A DNA stretch of 64,000 bases, taken from assembly GCA_963573385.1 (NCBI GenBank), contig CAUYLG010022157.1, positions 1 to 64,000 on the forward strand. The letters are read 5' to 3'. Origin of the DNA: Cacajao melanocephalus. Lineage: Eukaryota > Chordata > Mammalia > Primates > Pitheciidae. The notes under the pieces were generated by a model. That model saw nothing but the letters and a program-made list of their open reading frames with translations, made no database searches and had not been told where the DNA came from. A program made the position numbers and the translations under genes. Of the stretch, positions 28,500-61,822 are shown in pieces; the stretch's first letter is position 1; every line of letters begins with the position of its first letter.

Positions 28500-29360
28500 G
28501 CTAGAATGACAATTCGCAATTACTGTTTGTCAGCACGTTAGGAAAGCAGCAGCCTAGGAAAGCTAGAATAATGCCATTTTAAGTTCAGCTCCATTTTAGG
28601 ACTAACAAGGCACATTCCTTGCCTGTCACGACTCATAGTCATGGGATGTTTACAGTTAAGGAAACAGTCTCAAGATACCTAGAAGGACTCATTCCTACAA
28701 CAGCAAGAAGTCCAAATGTCCTACTAGCCACAACAATATATGCCTTCAAGATCATCATAGTTATGGTTTGATGTATTCACATGCTAAAATATCAAGAATT
28801 GACTTCTTTAAGTCAACAGAGCAATAAATTTTGTCATGTTGTCTGCTCTCCCACATGTAGACACAGCTTAGCTTAGCTTTTACATAGGTGAGACCACTAT
28901 ATAAGAAAAACTGGCCAGGCACTGTGGTTCACATCTGTAGTCCCAGCACTTTGGAAGGGCGAGGCGGGCGGATCCTGAGTTCAGGAGTTTGAGACCAGCC
29001 TGGCCAATATAGTGAAATCCAGTCTCTACCAAAAATACAAAAATTAGCCAGTAGTGGTGGCGGGCGCCTGTAGTCCCAGCTACTCAGGAGGCTTAAGACA
29101 GGAGATTTACTTGAACTCGGGAGGCAGAGGTTGCACTCCAGCCTGGGCGATAGAGTGAGACTCCGTCTCAAAAAAAAAAAAAAAAGAAAAAAGTGTTTCT
29201 ACTACTTTCTGAGGATGTCCTGCTCTGCAATAGAGTAGTTTCTAATAAACTTGCTTCTTTCACTACACTCTGCAACTCACCCTGAATTCCCTCCTGCAGG
29301 AGATCCAAGAAGGCTCTCTTCGGGTCTAGGTGGAGACCCCTTTTTCCGGTGACGGAAGTA
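28500..29360 (+). mobile_element. ERV1-class LTR, split by an Alu
   Basis: The right part (29185-29360) shows the AATAAAC signal, a CTTTCACTACACTCTGCAAC block and a C-rich end (GGAGACCCCTTTTTCCGG), wording common to class I ERV LTRs. The left part (28500-28911) is probably its U3. An Alu at 28912-29184 lies between. The family is not assigned. Confidence 0.55.
28912..29184 (+). mobile_element. Alu inside ERV1 LTR
   Basis: Sense Alu with a deletion in the right arm. AAGAAAAAA borders it. Confidence 0.94.
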
Positions 29361-29365
29361 CCAAA

Positions 29366-29440
29366 ATGCAGTGAGCCATGATCATGTCACTGCACTCCAG
29401 CCTGGGTGACAGTGAGACCCTGTTTCAAAAAAAAAAAACC
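29366..29440 (+). mobile_element. Alu right-arm end
   Basis: 5'-truncated sense copy, last 60 bp plus A-tail. Confidence 0.9.
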
Positions 29441-30196
29441 ACTAAAAAACTAAAAAAAAAAAAACCCTAAAATTTGTATTAAGGAATGTGGGACAAATTG
29501 TAATCATTCAGAATTATTCATCGAGCACTAGCTTTCCTATTGTGAAGCCTCAATGCTAAGTATTTAAAACTTTAAAATATAGTTAAGAAGCTACACCTAC
29601 AGTATCTAATTAAAGATACTGGGACAATTGAACAGCAATCACACAATTGGTTGCCAATTCTACAGCAGAATTCAGTGTTGATGTAGGTGTCTTGCACTCT
29701 AATAACTTACAATTGGAGGATATAAGATTGAAACTCAGTTATTTACCACATACAGCTGGTTTTGATATGTTAAAGGATCTTTTTCTGGGAAGGTTAAAGT
29801 TTGGGATTTATCCAAAGGCAAACAGGGTTTTCAGCTGAAGAGAAAAGTTTGAGTGAAAACAGAGATGGGATTCACAAGGCTAGATAGGTAGGGCTTTTGA
29901 ATACTATAATAAAAAAAATAGCGGCAAGAAACCGAGATTTTAACATTATTGAAAAATGCGAAAGAAAACAAATGAAACATTCAGAACTCAGTGACGGGAG
30001 AGAGTCTGGAATCTGCCACAGTGACATTGTCACTCATTGCCATTTATTAGCCATGAATATAAATAAAATTACAGTTTTTGAAATAAGAGGTCAATATTAT
30101 ACTGATAGTGACAACTTTGCTTTCTTCTGTGTTACTGATTTTCAAAGAGCAAAACCAAAAAGAAAATTGAAACGCAGTATCTATAGAAAACAAACA

Positions 30197-30604
<408 letters not shown>

Positions 30605-30611
30605 TTAGGGC

Positions 30612-30683
30612 GGCTCGTTGGTCTAGGGGTATGATTCTCGCTTAGGGTGCGAGAGGTCCCGGGTTCAAATCCCGGACGAGCCC
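30612..30683 (+). tRNA. tRNA-Pro (anticodon AGG)
   Basis: A complete 72-nt tRNA. The acceptor stem GGCTCGT pairs with ACGAGCC, followed by discriminator C. The anticodon stem CTCGC/GCGAG encloses loop TTAGGGT, giving anticodon AGG (read as IGG after editing). The T arm carries GGTTCAAATCC, the B box, and the A box is TGGTCTAGGGG. There is no intron. A TTTT Pol III terminator follows directly at about 30686. In human, tRNA-Pro genes sit at this place between RCSD1 and MPZL1. Confidence 0.97.
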
Positions 30684-31335
30684 TCTTTTAGCATCTCGAA
30701 TTGCATATTTTGGGGATAGATGAGTAAATGTAATAAATACAGGTCAGTCAGAGTAAAACACAAAATTGAGACTTTTGGAAACTTAAAGCACTCTTTACAT
30801 TGAAATATTAAAAGTCTTTGTGAAAATGTAAAAAGTTTGCTAGTGATGCAGTATTGTACTATGAAAACGTTGTTCCTACTTGTGTATTCTTGGGTGCAGC
30901 GTGTGTATAGGGAGCTCGGGAGCTCGGTTCTTTGTTGCCTATGGCGTTGTTTAAACTCATCCACGGCAGTGCCCCAAACCGGGGGTGGAGTATTTGCTGA
31001 GTGCCCCTTTCCTTGGAAATGCTCATTCCCGAATCCCGCGACCTACTAATCCTTGACGCCCCCTGCTCGTTTTGAGGCGTTAAAGGCGTGCACAGGAATC
31101 CGCACTAGGCATGTGTTTTAAATGGTACGAAGCAATTTGAATGCGTTGCCCTTGGGCGTACAGTAACCATACATCCTATTAATTGAGCCCACATGGTCCC
31201 TCGCTTCAAAAGACAAACGGTATCAACACTTGAGCTCATGGGATTAGAATGCTTTCATTTAAATTTCTGAATGGACCATGTGGGGAGGAAGAAAAGTGTA
31301 TTTTTAATATTTTGAGTGTAAAGGGTAAAAAGCCT

Positions 31336-31407
31336 GGGCTCGTCCGGGATTTGAACCCGGGACCTCTCGCACCCGAAGCGAGAATCATACCCCTAGACCA
31401 ACGAGCC
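31336..31407 (-). tRNA. tRNA-Pro (anticodon CGG)
   Basis: Another intact 72-nt tRNA-Pro, on the opposite strand and nearly identical to the copy at 30612. The main difference is the anticodon loop, which reads TTCGGGT and gives CGG. Acceptor, D, anticodon and T stems are all paired. Downstream on its own strand is TTTTT (plus-strand A run at 31327-31331), a Pol III terminator. The two genes point toward each other across 652 bp. Its 5' side abuts a CpG island. Confidence 0.97.
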
Positions 31408-32480
31408 GCTCCCGGCAAACGCGCTCCCGGCGCCTCCCTTGAGCCTTGCTCCGCCCCTCGCCGCACTTCACTAACAATCCTAACCTGCGACCCTTCTCCT
31501 ACCGCGTGTGCTCTCATTCTCCAAGCCTCGGGTCCGGAGCGCTGATCTGCCCGCCGCGTGGAGTTGCAGGGAGAGACGCGCTTTTGCCTGGCCCGGCCGT
31601 TCTAACCCTGGCATCGCCGGCTGGGCCTCCATGTTCGCACGCGCTCCCGGAAGCCATCTTCCGGAACCCGGGCTCGCCGGGCGGTTCCACGGGCGGGGTT
31701 GGGGCGCTCCGGGCGTCCCGGCTGAGGAAGGCGCGGGGCGGGGCGGGGCGCCTCAGGACACCGCCGGGTGCCAGGTCCCCGCGGCGCCCCGCCCCAGCCC
31801 AGCCAGTCAGTGCGCGCGGTCGCGGGTCAGCTCCTTCCGCTAGTGAGTCGATGAATGAAGACCGGGAGCCCGGCAGAGGGAAGAGAACACCCGAATCCTG
31901 GCTAAGAAAAGGGTGGTGGGAGACGCAATCCCAAAGGAGGGAATGTTAACTCCCCGAACCTTCCTTTGGGATAAAGCACTCTTTTAAACTCTTTGCTTGT
32001 ATTGAACTCACCTGATATTCTTAACAATCAATCCCCTAGGTGCCACTGTATCTCCATTTGCAGATGAGGAAACTGAGGCTCAGAGATGTTAAGCCGGTCA
32101 CAGAAGGCCACAGGGCTGGGAGCTGGCGGTGGCGCTGGTCTGGGAACTCCCGAGGTCCTGGAGGGGGGGAGAACTAGGGGCTGGGGCGTGTGAACGGGAC
32201 TGGAGAGTGAGGGAGATGACTGGTACCTCGGTAGCTTGGAAGAGAGAAGGCAGTGGCAGAGGGCCGGGTTTTCTCCCTCTCACCCCCCACAAATCTGAGC
32301 CTGCCCTACGGCCCTTCGACCCAGCGGAGCGGGAGTCCAAGTGCGGGGTCTCCCGCGGGTGTGGTTTCCCGGCCTGGGGTCTTCGGCTCGTCTAGCCTGC
32401 GTTCGGCCTGCTCTCCCCCCGCCCCACGACCCCCGCCCGCCACCCTGCTCTCCGGCTCCTTGGCAGTTTGTGGCCAGGTT
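31408..32480. promoter_or_regulatory. CpG island with GC boxes, no recognised protein gene
   Basis: A strongly CpG-rich block starts right at the tRNA-Pro(CGG) 5' end and is densest at about 31420-31850. It includes tandem GGGGCGG Sp1-type boxes near 31733-31750. A donor-like GTGAGT lies at about 31845 on the plus strand. Long open frames in several frames reflect base composition, and none resembles a known protein. A MIR fragment lies within it at 32020-32120. It may be the promoter of an untranslated transcript or an open-chromatin zone tied to the tRNA gene. Confidence 0.6.
32020..32120 (-). repeat. MIR fragment inside the orphan CpG island
   Basis: CATTTGCAGATGAGGAAACT then GAGGCTCAGAGATGTTAAGC, a well-conserved reversed MIR core. 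Confidence 0.8.
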
Positions 32481-33092
32481 GCAGAGGCCTCTTATTTCTA
32501 AAACCGTCTTGCATTCGTAGGCTACCTTCAGTTCCGCCTGAAAGGAATCCTTTGCTCTGTAGCCTGGTCAGACCGTTCTCCCACGTCCTGGTGGTGCATT
32601 TGCCCTCTCACCTGCTCACCGAGAGCTTCCCACTTGCACCCGCTTCTCTGCGCTTTTTTCTGTCTCTCCCTCCCTCCCTTCCTTTTAATGCCAGTCAGCT
32701 TTGGGGGAGACACTCAGCGTTAGGAGGTCAGGACCAAGGTTCATACCCTTGGGGCCTGTAACAGGCGAAATGCAGTGAAGAAACCTCAGAACAAACAGCG
32801 AACACTGAAAAGCCTTTAGCCCACTCTGGGGATGTAGAGAGCCCTGTCGCTGGCTGGTGCAGGGGCCAGGTCTAAAGTGGGCAGCCCTGTCTACGCTTCC
32901 TATTTGCTTGAAAGTGCATAAAACTATTGACACCCTCTCCTTGTTTGAGACCACTTTTCTTCCTCCTACTGAGCTAAGGTGTGAGAACTGGATATTGTTT
33001 TTAACACACTGTTCGGTAGTTTGAGGATGGGTCAGGGGTGGGGAAGGTTGGGGAGAGAGAAGTTTTCATCAGGGCAAGTCCTGAGCAGCTAA

Positions 33093-33570
<478 letters not shown>

Positions 33571-33785
33571 TTGTTTGTTTTTGCTCATTTTTTTAATTTT
33601 CCAAGCCTGGGGAGAGGGATCAAAAATAAAAATAAGTTCCCAAGTCTGCTATTCCATTCCTTTAAGTTGTTTGTCATGGCTTCATAGTAGCCCATCAAGA
33701 TAACGACATCCTTTTCTTAATTATTATTCCACTCTATGATAAGTAAGTGGTGTCAAATATTTCATTGATATTTCGTATATATAGT

Positions 33786-34099
<314 letters not shown>

Positions 34100-34950
34100 C
34101 CTTTCCATGTACTTTGGATTATTTCCTTAGGACATACTCCCAGAGTTGGCCTGGTGGAAAGGATGAACCCTGATCATTCACTTTTATAACTTTTATAGCT
34201 CTTGGTACAATTCTGTGCTAAAGAGCTTGGCTTGGCTGGTTAGCAAGTAAGATGGAAACATGAAAGAAGAGGACCAGCGGCTCTCGGAGAACTTTAAAGC
34301 CCATGATTTGATCTTTTAATTCCATTTAAGAGTTTTGATGGCATCAAAGCTTTTGAGAATGGTGATAATGTTAAAAATGTTATTGATGACAACAATTTTG
34401 ACTTGGGGTCAGATGTATAAGGGGGTTAAAAGAAGTTAGAAAAATAGTAAGTACATTAGGAGATGATTAGAATAACTCTGGGGTGATGTTACTAAAACTG
34501 TAAATGGGCATTTAAATCACTTGTAATGGGGATTCAGTGACTATTCTATAACTAAAGTTTGCTGGCCACTGAATTCTTACCCAATTTAGGCTTAAGTGGT
34601 ACAGACTTGGCTCTTTCTAAGAAGGTCAGTCCTTAAGAATGAGAATACATTTAATTACATGGGTTCTCCACTCAAAGGAACCATCTCACTAATTTGGCAC
34701 ACAGGACTGGCCTCATGCTCATATGCTGAGCCTTGTTTGCTGCTTGTGGGGCTAATTGACTAGAAGGCCATGGCAGTTGTCTTGGTAGGTTTGTGTCACC
34801 CATAGCAAGCCTTGCTCCAGTTTAAACAGAAACTTGGATCTGACTGAAAATTTGTGTCTGTTCCAGATTCTAGTTCAATATCCAGCAAAAGCTTCAGCTA
34901 CATTTTACTAAACACATTCCTATTCCTATTTGGTTTCCCTCAATGATCCT

Positions 34951-35247
34951 TTTTTTTTTTAAGAAATAGGATATCACTATGTTGCCCAGGCTGGAGTGCA
35001 GTGGCTATCCCCACTACTGATCAGCATGGGAGTTTTGACCTGCTCCGTTTCCAACCTGGGCCAGTTCACCTCTCCTTAGGCAACCTGGTGTTCCCATACC
35101 TCTGGGAGGTCACCATCTTGATACCAAACTTAGTGCGGACACCCGATCCGCATAGCGCCCTACAGCCCAGAACTCCTGGGCTCAAGCAATCCTCCCACCT
35201 CAGTCTCCTGAGTAGCTGGGACTACAGACACGCGCCACCACGCCCAG
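34951..35247 (-). pseudogene. 7SL RNA (RN7SL) retro-pseudogene
   Basis: The minus strand reads as 7SL RNA rather than Alu. Between the Alu-like ends it holds the 7SL-specific S domain (35015-35170), including the segments rc of ACTACTGATCAGCATGGGAG and of CACCATCTTGATACCAAACT. About a dozen bases near the 3' Alu-domain junction (by 35005-35012) are missing. It ends in a poly-T run (poly-A on its own strand) and is flanked by 13-bp target-site duplications CAATGATCCTTTT at 34941 and 35248, so it was inserted by L1 machinery. Without 7SL promoter sequence it is probably silent. Confidence 0.9.
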
Positions 35248-35439
35248 CAATGATCCTTTTTATGAGGTTTAGGTCATGATTCCCTCTGAATTTTGCAGTC
35301 CCTTCATTGAGTCACTATTAATGAATTCTTGGAACTGCCTCAGCCTGTTCATTTTTCATTCAAAAGGTTTTACTTGTTTTTAAGTTTTGATAGTACATGA
35401 GGTCAGAGAAGTAATATGAATCTTATATCTAGATTGTGA

Positions 35440-35769
<330 letters not shown>

Positions 35770-35928
35770 TGAATGCTCCTTAAAGTGCAATTCAGCCCAT
35801 TCATTCTTTAAAACACAAGCAACTGGTAAGTGTAATAACTGACTAATTTTCTCGAATTTCTGTGTAAAACTACATCATGAAGGACTAGAGTCATTACTTA
35901 CAGGAGTACTCGGGGAAACCTAGCCCTT

Positions 35929-36216
35929 ATTTTTTTGAGACTGAGTCTTATTCTGTCACCCAGGCTGGAATACAGTGTGCAATCTCGGCTCACTGCAGCC
36001 TCCCCGTCCCAGGTTCAAGTGATTCTCCTGCCTCAGCCTCCCCAGTACTCCCCAGTAGCTGGGATTACAGGCGCACCAACAGGCTCGGCTAATTTTTGTA
36101 TTTTTAGTAGAGCTGGGGCTTCTCCATGTTGGTTGGTCTTGAACTACTGGCCTCAAGTGATCCACCCCCTTCGGCTTCCCAAAGTGCTGGGATTGCAGGC
36201 ATTCTGACCGCACCCC
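35929..36216 (-). mobile_element. Alu
   Basis: Antisense, with a short tandem duplication CCCAGTACTCCCCAGTA in the right arm. Confidence 0.94.
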
Positions 36217-36884
36217 CCATAGAATCCTAGCCTTTTCTGGCCTTTTCCTTTGGCATCCTGCTTCCCTCATAGTGTCTTCCTGGCTGCTCCAGGACAGGGT
36301 GTTCCAGCTCCCAAGGAGAAGCCCCACAGCTTTTCAGGATTAGGAGGATGTGTAAGACATCTCTTAGTTCCTGTTTTGGAGGTGGGTGGTTTTACTCTTT
36401 TGCCTTCCTTTACCCTGTGAGGCATGTAATACATTCATCATCTCCTCCTCCTTTGAGGAGTCTCAAAGAACCAGTTTCCTGCCCCATTTGACCACAGTGG
36501 GACTTCGCTGGAATTCCCACAGCTCTTATGGAATTGAGGGCAAAACCGGAATAATGGTCTCTTCTCAGCATCCACTGTGATCAGGACCGTCCCTCACCGG
36601 GCTTATGGTGAGCCTGGCCGGGAAGTCAGAAAAGTATGTCTCCTGACCCTAGAATTTTGGCACTTTGCTTCTCTTTTGTAACCCCGTCTGGGGTCTCAAC
36701 AAACATTTCACACCAAGGTATGAATGACAAAGGAGGCTTCAAGTAATGATCTCTCTCAGAAGTATTGCATATTGAAGGAAGCTAATGATGACATTTCAGG
36801 TGTCTGCGATCAGATAAGAGAGGTGTTAAGCAGGGATGACTGTTGAAAATAATCTTATCCCAGCTCTGAAATCAGTTCAGTCAT

Positions 36885-37015
36885 TCATTATTTAACAAAT
36901 ATTTATTGAGCACCTACCGTATCTGAGGCACTGTGTACAATGAAGAATAATACAAACACTTTGTACTCTCCTGGAGCTACAGGTTAGCTCTGGGCACAGT
37001 AACATAGTATTACAT
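36885..37015 (-). repeat. L2/MIR 3'-end fragment, antisense
   Basis: Contains TATTTATTGAGCACCTACCG and a GAGGCACTGTGTACAATG block, the reversed 3' terminus shared by L2 and MIR. Confidence 0.65.
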
Positions 37016-37543
37016 AAAATAAAGAGACTGATTTTCTTGGGTGGCTTATGAAACTGAATCCCATTTTATGTGAGCATCTGGATTTTGTTCAGTGCTCTTG
37101 ACATCATCATAAACCACCTGATCATGCATTATATACAGACATTCTGTTTATCCTTTGTTTACCTGGTCCATAGACAAAAAATTTAATTTTGAAGCAAACA
37201 ATGGAATAGTAATTTGGTGTTTCAGGTTTTGCCCTGTGGGAAACAGTTGTTTTTTTACCTGCCAACATAGCTACTTTTGGGAACAGCACCCTGATTTCAC
37301 TTTGGGAAACCTCCTTGCTCACCTTTGCAGGCCTTGTAGACAGTGCAGGATTGACTTACCTAGCTCCTAGCTCCAGGAGAGGGCATGCAGTCTCTGCATC
37401 TCTTTGGTCGTAACAGTTGCTTCAGCTATAGGCACATGAGCCACATAAGGCCTATGGAAAGCCTCTACAGGATTTTTTCCCCACGGTTATGGGGAAAGAG
37501 TAAGCCTTTTCACTGGGTTTGCAGGCTGCGAAGAACAATATGA

Positions 37544-37696
37544 CTGGTGGGGCGTGGTGGCTCATGCCTGTAATCCCACTTTGGGAGGCTGAGGTGGGTG
37601 GGATCCCTTGAGGCCAGGAGTTTGAGACCAGCCTGGCCAACATGGTGAAACCTGATCCCTACTGAAAACACAAAAATTAGTTAGGCCTGGTGGTGC
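37544..37696 (+). mobile_element. Alu, left half, interrupted by the solo LTR
   Basis: The Alu reads up to GGTGGTGC, where the LTR starts, and resumes at 38202. Confidence 0.93.
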
Positions 37697-38201
37697 TGAA
37701 GGAATGTATTGGCTTCCTGGGTCCACAAAGGGGCGTAGTTTCAAAGGCAATCACTTCCCAGCACCATACCCCTACCTCTCCATCAGGGATCTTAAGGGTC
37801 TTTGTTTAAACTTTGGTGCACGTGGGAAAAATCAAAGATCAATCACTCCTGCGGGAATTTAAAGGAACTCCTTTCACAGGCCCTGAAAACCTGAAGAGGG
37901 CGGGAATTCCTCCCAGTTTAAAAGTCCCCTTCTTCCACACCTCTTTGGACTCCATATCTGGATCCCCTTCCACGATCTTGTGGAAGATTCTCTCTGTCAT
38001 CTTTTTCTCTCTCCTTTTTCTCTTTCTCTGCCTAAATAAATTACCTTCAGCAAAACTCTCTGGGGTCCGATATTTACTTGCCAGCGCACCGTACCGGTCG
38101 GGGTCCTCCCTCCCATTCTTGGGTGAGTGAGAGACCAAGGGCCTGGAAGAACATCCTTTCCAGGGAGCTGAGCTTCCCCCGCTCCCTGGAATTCGGTCAC
38201 A
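37697..38201 (+). mobile_element. Solo LTR of a gammaretrovirus-type endogenous retrovirus
   Basis: A 505-bp element starting TGAAGG and ending TCACA sits inside an Alu and is flanked by the 4-bp duplication GTGC (37693-37696 and 38202-38205), the length typical of gammaretroviral integration. It has a TATA-like TTTAAAAG near 37917 and AATAAA at 38035-38040, consistent with U3-R-U5 order on the plus strand. No internal viral sequence remains. Because it lies inside a primate Alu it is fairly young, and I do not recognise it as a common human LTR. The family name is not known to me. Confidence 0.85.
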
Positions 38202-38393
38202 GTGCATCATTGTAATCCGAGTTATTAGGCTGGTGCAAAAGTAACTACAGTACTTGGGAGTCTGAGGCACGAGAATTGCTTGAACCCAGGAAGCAGAGGT
38301 TGCAGTGAGCTGTGATTGTGCCAGTGCACACTAGCCTGCGTGACAGGGTGAGACTCTGTCTCACTAAAGAAGAAAAGAAAAGAAAAGAAAAAG
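38202..38393 (+). mobile_element. Alu, right half, after the solo LTR
   Basis: Right part of the Alu beginning at 37544. It carries the MADE1-like insert and an (AAAAG)n tail. Confidence 0.92.
38222..38249 (+). repeat. Short MADE1 (mariner MITE)-like insert inside an Alu
   Basis: TTATTAGGCTGGTGCAAAAG then TAAC matches the first two dozen bases of the MADE1 terminal repeat. It interrupts the Alu between its CCCAG and TACTTGGG blocks. The rest of the 80-bp palindrome is absent. Confidence 0.65.
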
Positions 38394-39148
38394 ACAGCCT
38401 TGACTGCAGCTATTAAAGAACATTAAATAATTTTTTTAAAATTTAAAATAGACTATGGCCAACACAAAGGAAAGCAGAGATCAATACTACAAGAGATTCC
38501 TGACATCACGTGGGTGACTGTATTTAGGTCTGTTTTTTTCAGTTCTGTGAAACTGAAGAAGGGAGAGAGATTCATTGATCCATATAGTTCTGTTTTTAAT
38601 CAGCTAGTTTGAGTTGGGTTTCTGTCACCAGCAGCTGGGTGATCTTATTCAGTACTAAATGTACAAGAGCACAGAACTGTCCTAAACACATACCTAATCA
38701 AAAAAACCTAATCAGAAGATGATGAACTGGTTGCCTTTTCAGGCATTTATTTCTTTATTTGACATATATTTATTGAACATGTAGTTCACTGGTCATAGGC
38801 CAAAATCTACATGGCAAACTGGGCATTGTTCAGGGTGACCTCTGTGAGGGGCATGGAGTTTTGAGGCTACTGAAGCTTACCTAGTTCCACATGCAGCTGA
38901 AACAGAATCACAACTCCCTTTTAAATATTGGCAGATCCCTTCTGCCAATATTGGCATCTAGGTTTTTTCTTGCTCCCTCTCCGAAGCAAGGAAGGACACA
39001 TTTTCAAGTTCAAGCTAGACTACAAAGATAGTGGAAGAATGACTGACTCTTTAGCCCTGTTGCTGAATCAGTGTTTTCTTTCAAACCTATTAAGGAAACC
39101 TGAAAGAAACAAGGTCTTCCTGGCCTGTGCTACCCAAGACACAGATAA

Positions 39149-39462
<314 letters not shown>

Positions 39463-39999
39463 TAATCCCAAGTTTAGAAGTTCCAGTATCAACCATGCAA
39501 ATAAAATGCCTGATCATGGTTGCTTCTAGAAAGGAGAGCTATAAGCAGTGGGGCTGCAGCACCAACAAAACTCAGTCCCTGCACTTCATGAATTCCCTGC
39601 CAAGAGCCCCCTTCATTAATAAGCCCTGGAAATGAGGCCTCCGTTTTTTTCACAAAATAGACCAACTAATGTGACTAACAGGGGACTTGGGGGATAGAAA
39701 GGTATTTTGATGCCCACAAGCATGGTCCTGCAGTGTCACATTCTTGTCATTTTTACGGCTCCTTTCTTGTCCACTACTATAATGTTTAGACCCTCCAGAA
39801 GAAGAATGCAGTTTAATTTTTCATTTCTAAAGCCCATACTTTCTGTTCCATGCCTTCCTCAAGTAAGGAAAAGTGGCCCTTTTCATCACACACTCACAAT
39901 CATGCACGTATTCACAAAGTACTTGCCCAGATAGTACATGTGTATAAACAACCCAAAGACATATATAAATAAAACCAAGTATTGTTTAGGGGTAGACTT

Positions 40000-41658
40000 C
40001 TCTGTCGATTAATGGATGGTAGCTAGATTGATAGCGAGTGAGCTAGCTAGCTAGACAGATAGACAAGTTTATAGATCTCAAAATAATTGACACACACATC
40101 TCCCAAATTCTGCTAATATTCAAAGTTTATCGTAACTATGACAATATCAGTCTCAACCAGGTTACAAGTTTGTTACAAATTACAAACTATTTAAAAATAG
40201 TTTTGAAAAGAAATATATCCCAAATGTGAACACTAAACACTACCCTGGAGTTAGAAAAACTGTAACTGGGAGGAGGAAATTGAGGTACCGGTGGCGACAT
40301 AAGGCCTTTTTGTCTGAGAGACTATTTTCTGAAGTCAGCGTAGGATGTAGTCTAACAGACCTCCAGTAAAACAATCCTTCCAACTACCAAATCAGCACAT
40401 TGAGACATTAAAATACTCAAATCAGAATAATGATCAGCCATAAATTTAAATGTGTATTTGGATTAATACACAGGTGTGCATGAAGAAGGGAGAGGATAGG
40501 ATATAAGTCAAAGACTGGGTAGTCAGGCCCCCTGTCCCTTGCAGAACACCCTATATTTCCAAACAGAATATTAAAGCAAGAGCCACCCAATAAGAAGAGA
40601 CTAAAGACTCCAACTCACTCCTTCTGTGTTGGGGAGAAGAATCTGGGCTGTGAGTCAAGAAGAGCTTCCCAGGGAAACTAAGAAACATGTTTTAATTAAG
40701 TAGCTTGCACATCATGACTCAAGGCACCTCCCAGGAAACATCTAATCCATGCTCAAGGATTCTGGAAATGCAAATTCATCCTCACAGGATCCACTGGAGA
40801 GCCAGCATCGTTCAGTATCACTGCCTTGCTTTCAGGAGGAGATGCAATGCGGGGCATGAAACCTCCTGCCATTCTGCCTCTCCATGGGAATTCTCCACAA
40901 TCTCAAGGGTGGGAGAAGGGAGTGAGCCGAGCCAGCGATCTCCCATGGGGGTCACCAACTGGAAAACCACAGGGTAGGAAAAGCAGACACTTTTTTTTTC
41001 TTTTTTTTAAATGTTTCAATCATTATCTCTTCTAGTCCAATGTTTTAAAGACTGGTTGGCCAGTTCAAATTTGGACCAAGTTGAAAAGTTGTCTCTAGGA
41101 TTTTGATACAATTTAGGGTCTTCTATAACTTACTTATAATTTATATTTTATGTTTATGGCCACCTATTTATATTTTATGTTTATAGCCACCTAAAATTAG
41201 GTTTTAACTGATATTCGAGAACCGTAAAAACTTTGGAACAATAAAAAGGAACTTTACCCAAGCAAAATCTGATAAGCTAACTCAGAGCCCAGTTTGGAGG
41301 TCCGCTGCAGGGATAGGTGGGTGTGGATAACATCCAGCGCTCCTCGGGCTGGCCAGTGCTCCTGGGGACTTGTTGCCCCAGTAAATTGTTTTAAATAAGT
41401 TGTTGTTTAACTAAGTCCATCAAATGACATAAACTCAAGCTGATAAAAGTCTGCTGTCCTTGGATCCAATCTCTATTTGTGAGGAAACATTCGGTGTGGA
41501 GGCCAGGAAATAATCCACCCTGTGTCTTCAGGCTGACTCCAGACACGCAGCGTATTCCACCTCTGCAATGCCTTTGTCTGCTGCTGCTATGACGGTTGCT
41601 GCTACTTGCAAAGATATGTGTCCAGCAACTTCATCACTGGGGCACAATGAGCTATTCT
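40000..41658 (-). other. RCSD1: RCSD1 3' UTR, probable extent
   Basis: Sequence directly after the RCSD1 stop codon. It is Alu-free and has no convincing ORF. The lower limit is a guess from remembered human spacing between RCSD1 and the tRNA pair. Near the guessed end the minus strand shows only weak poly(A) signals. Strong AATAAA signals on this strand come later, at 39150-39155 and in a cluster near 38755-38780, so the UTR may be longer and run through the Alu at 39162-39462. Confidence 0.4.

Positions 41659-61822
<20,164 letters not shown>

Noticed and set aside
31446..31949. 167-codon open frame in the orphan CpG island
   Set aside because: GC-rich, Pro/Arg/Gly/Ala-biased and without recognisable domain; probably compositional.
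40020..40070. Repeated AGCTAG and AGAT words suggesting a palindromic site
   Set aside because: Short, impure tetranucleotide tract; no sign of function.
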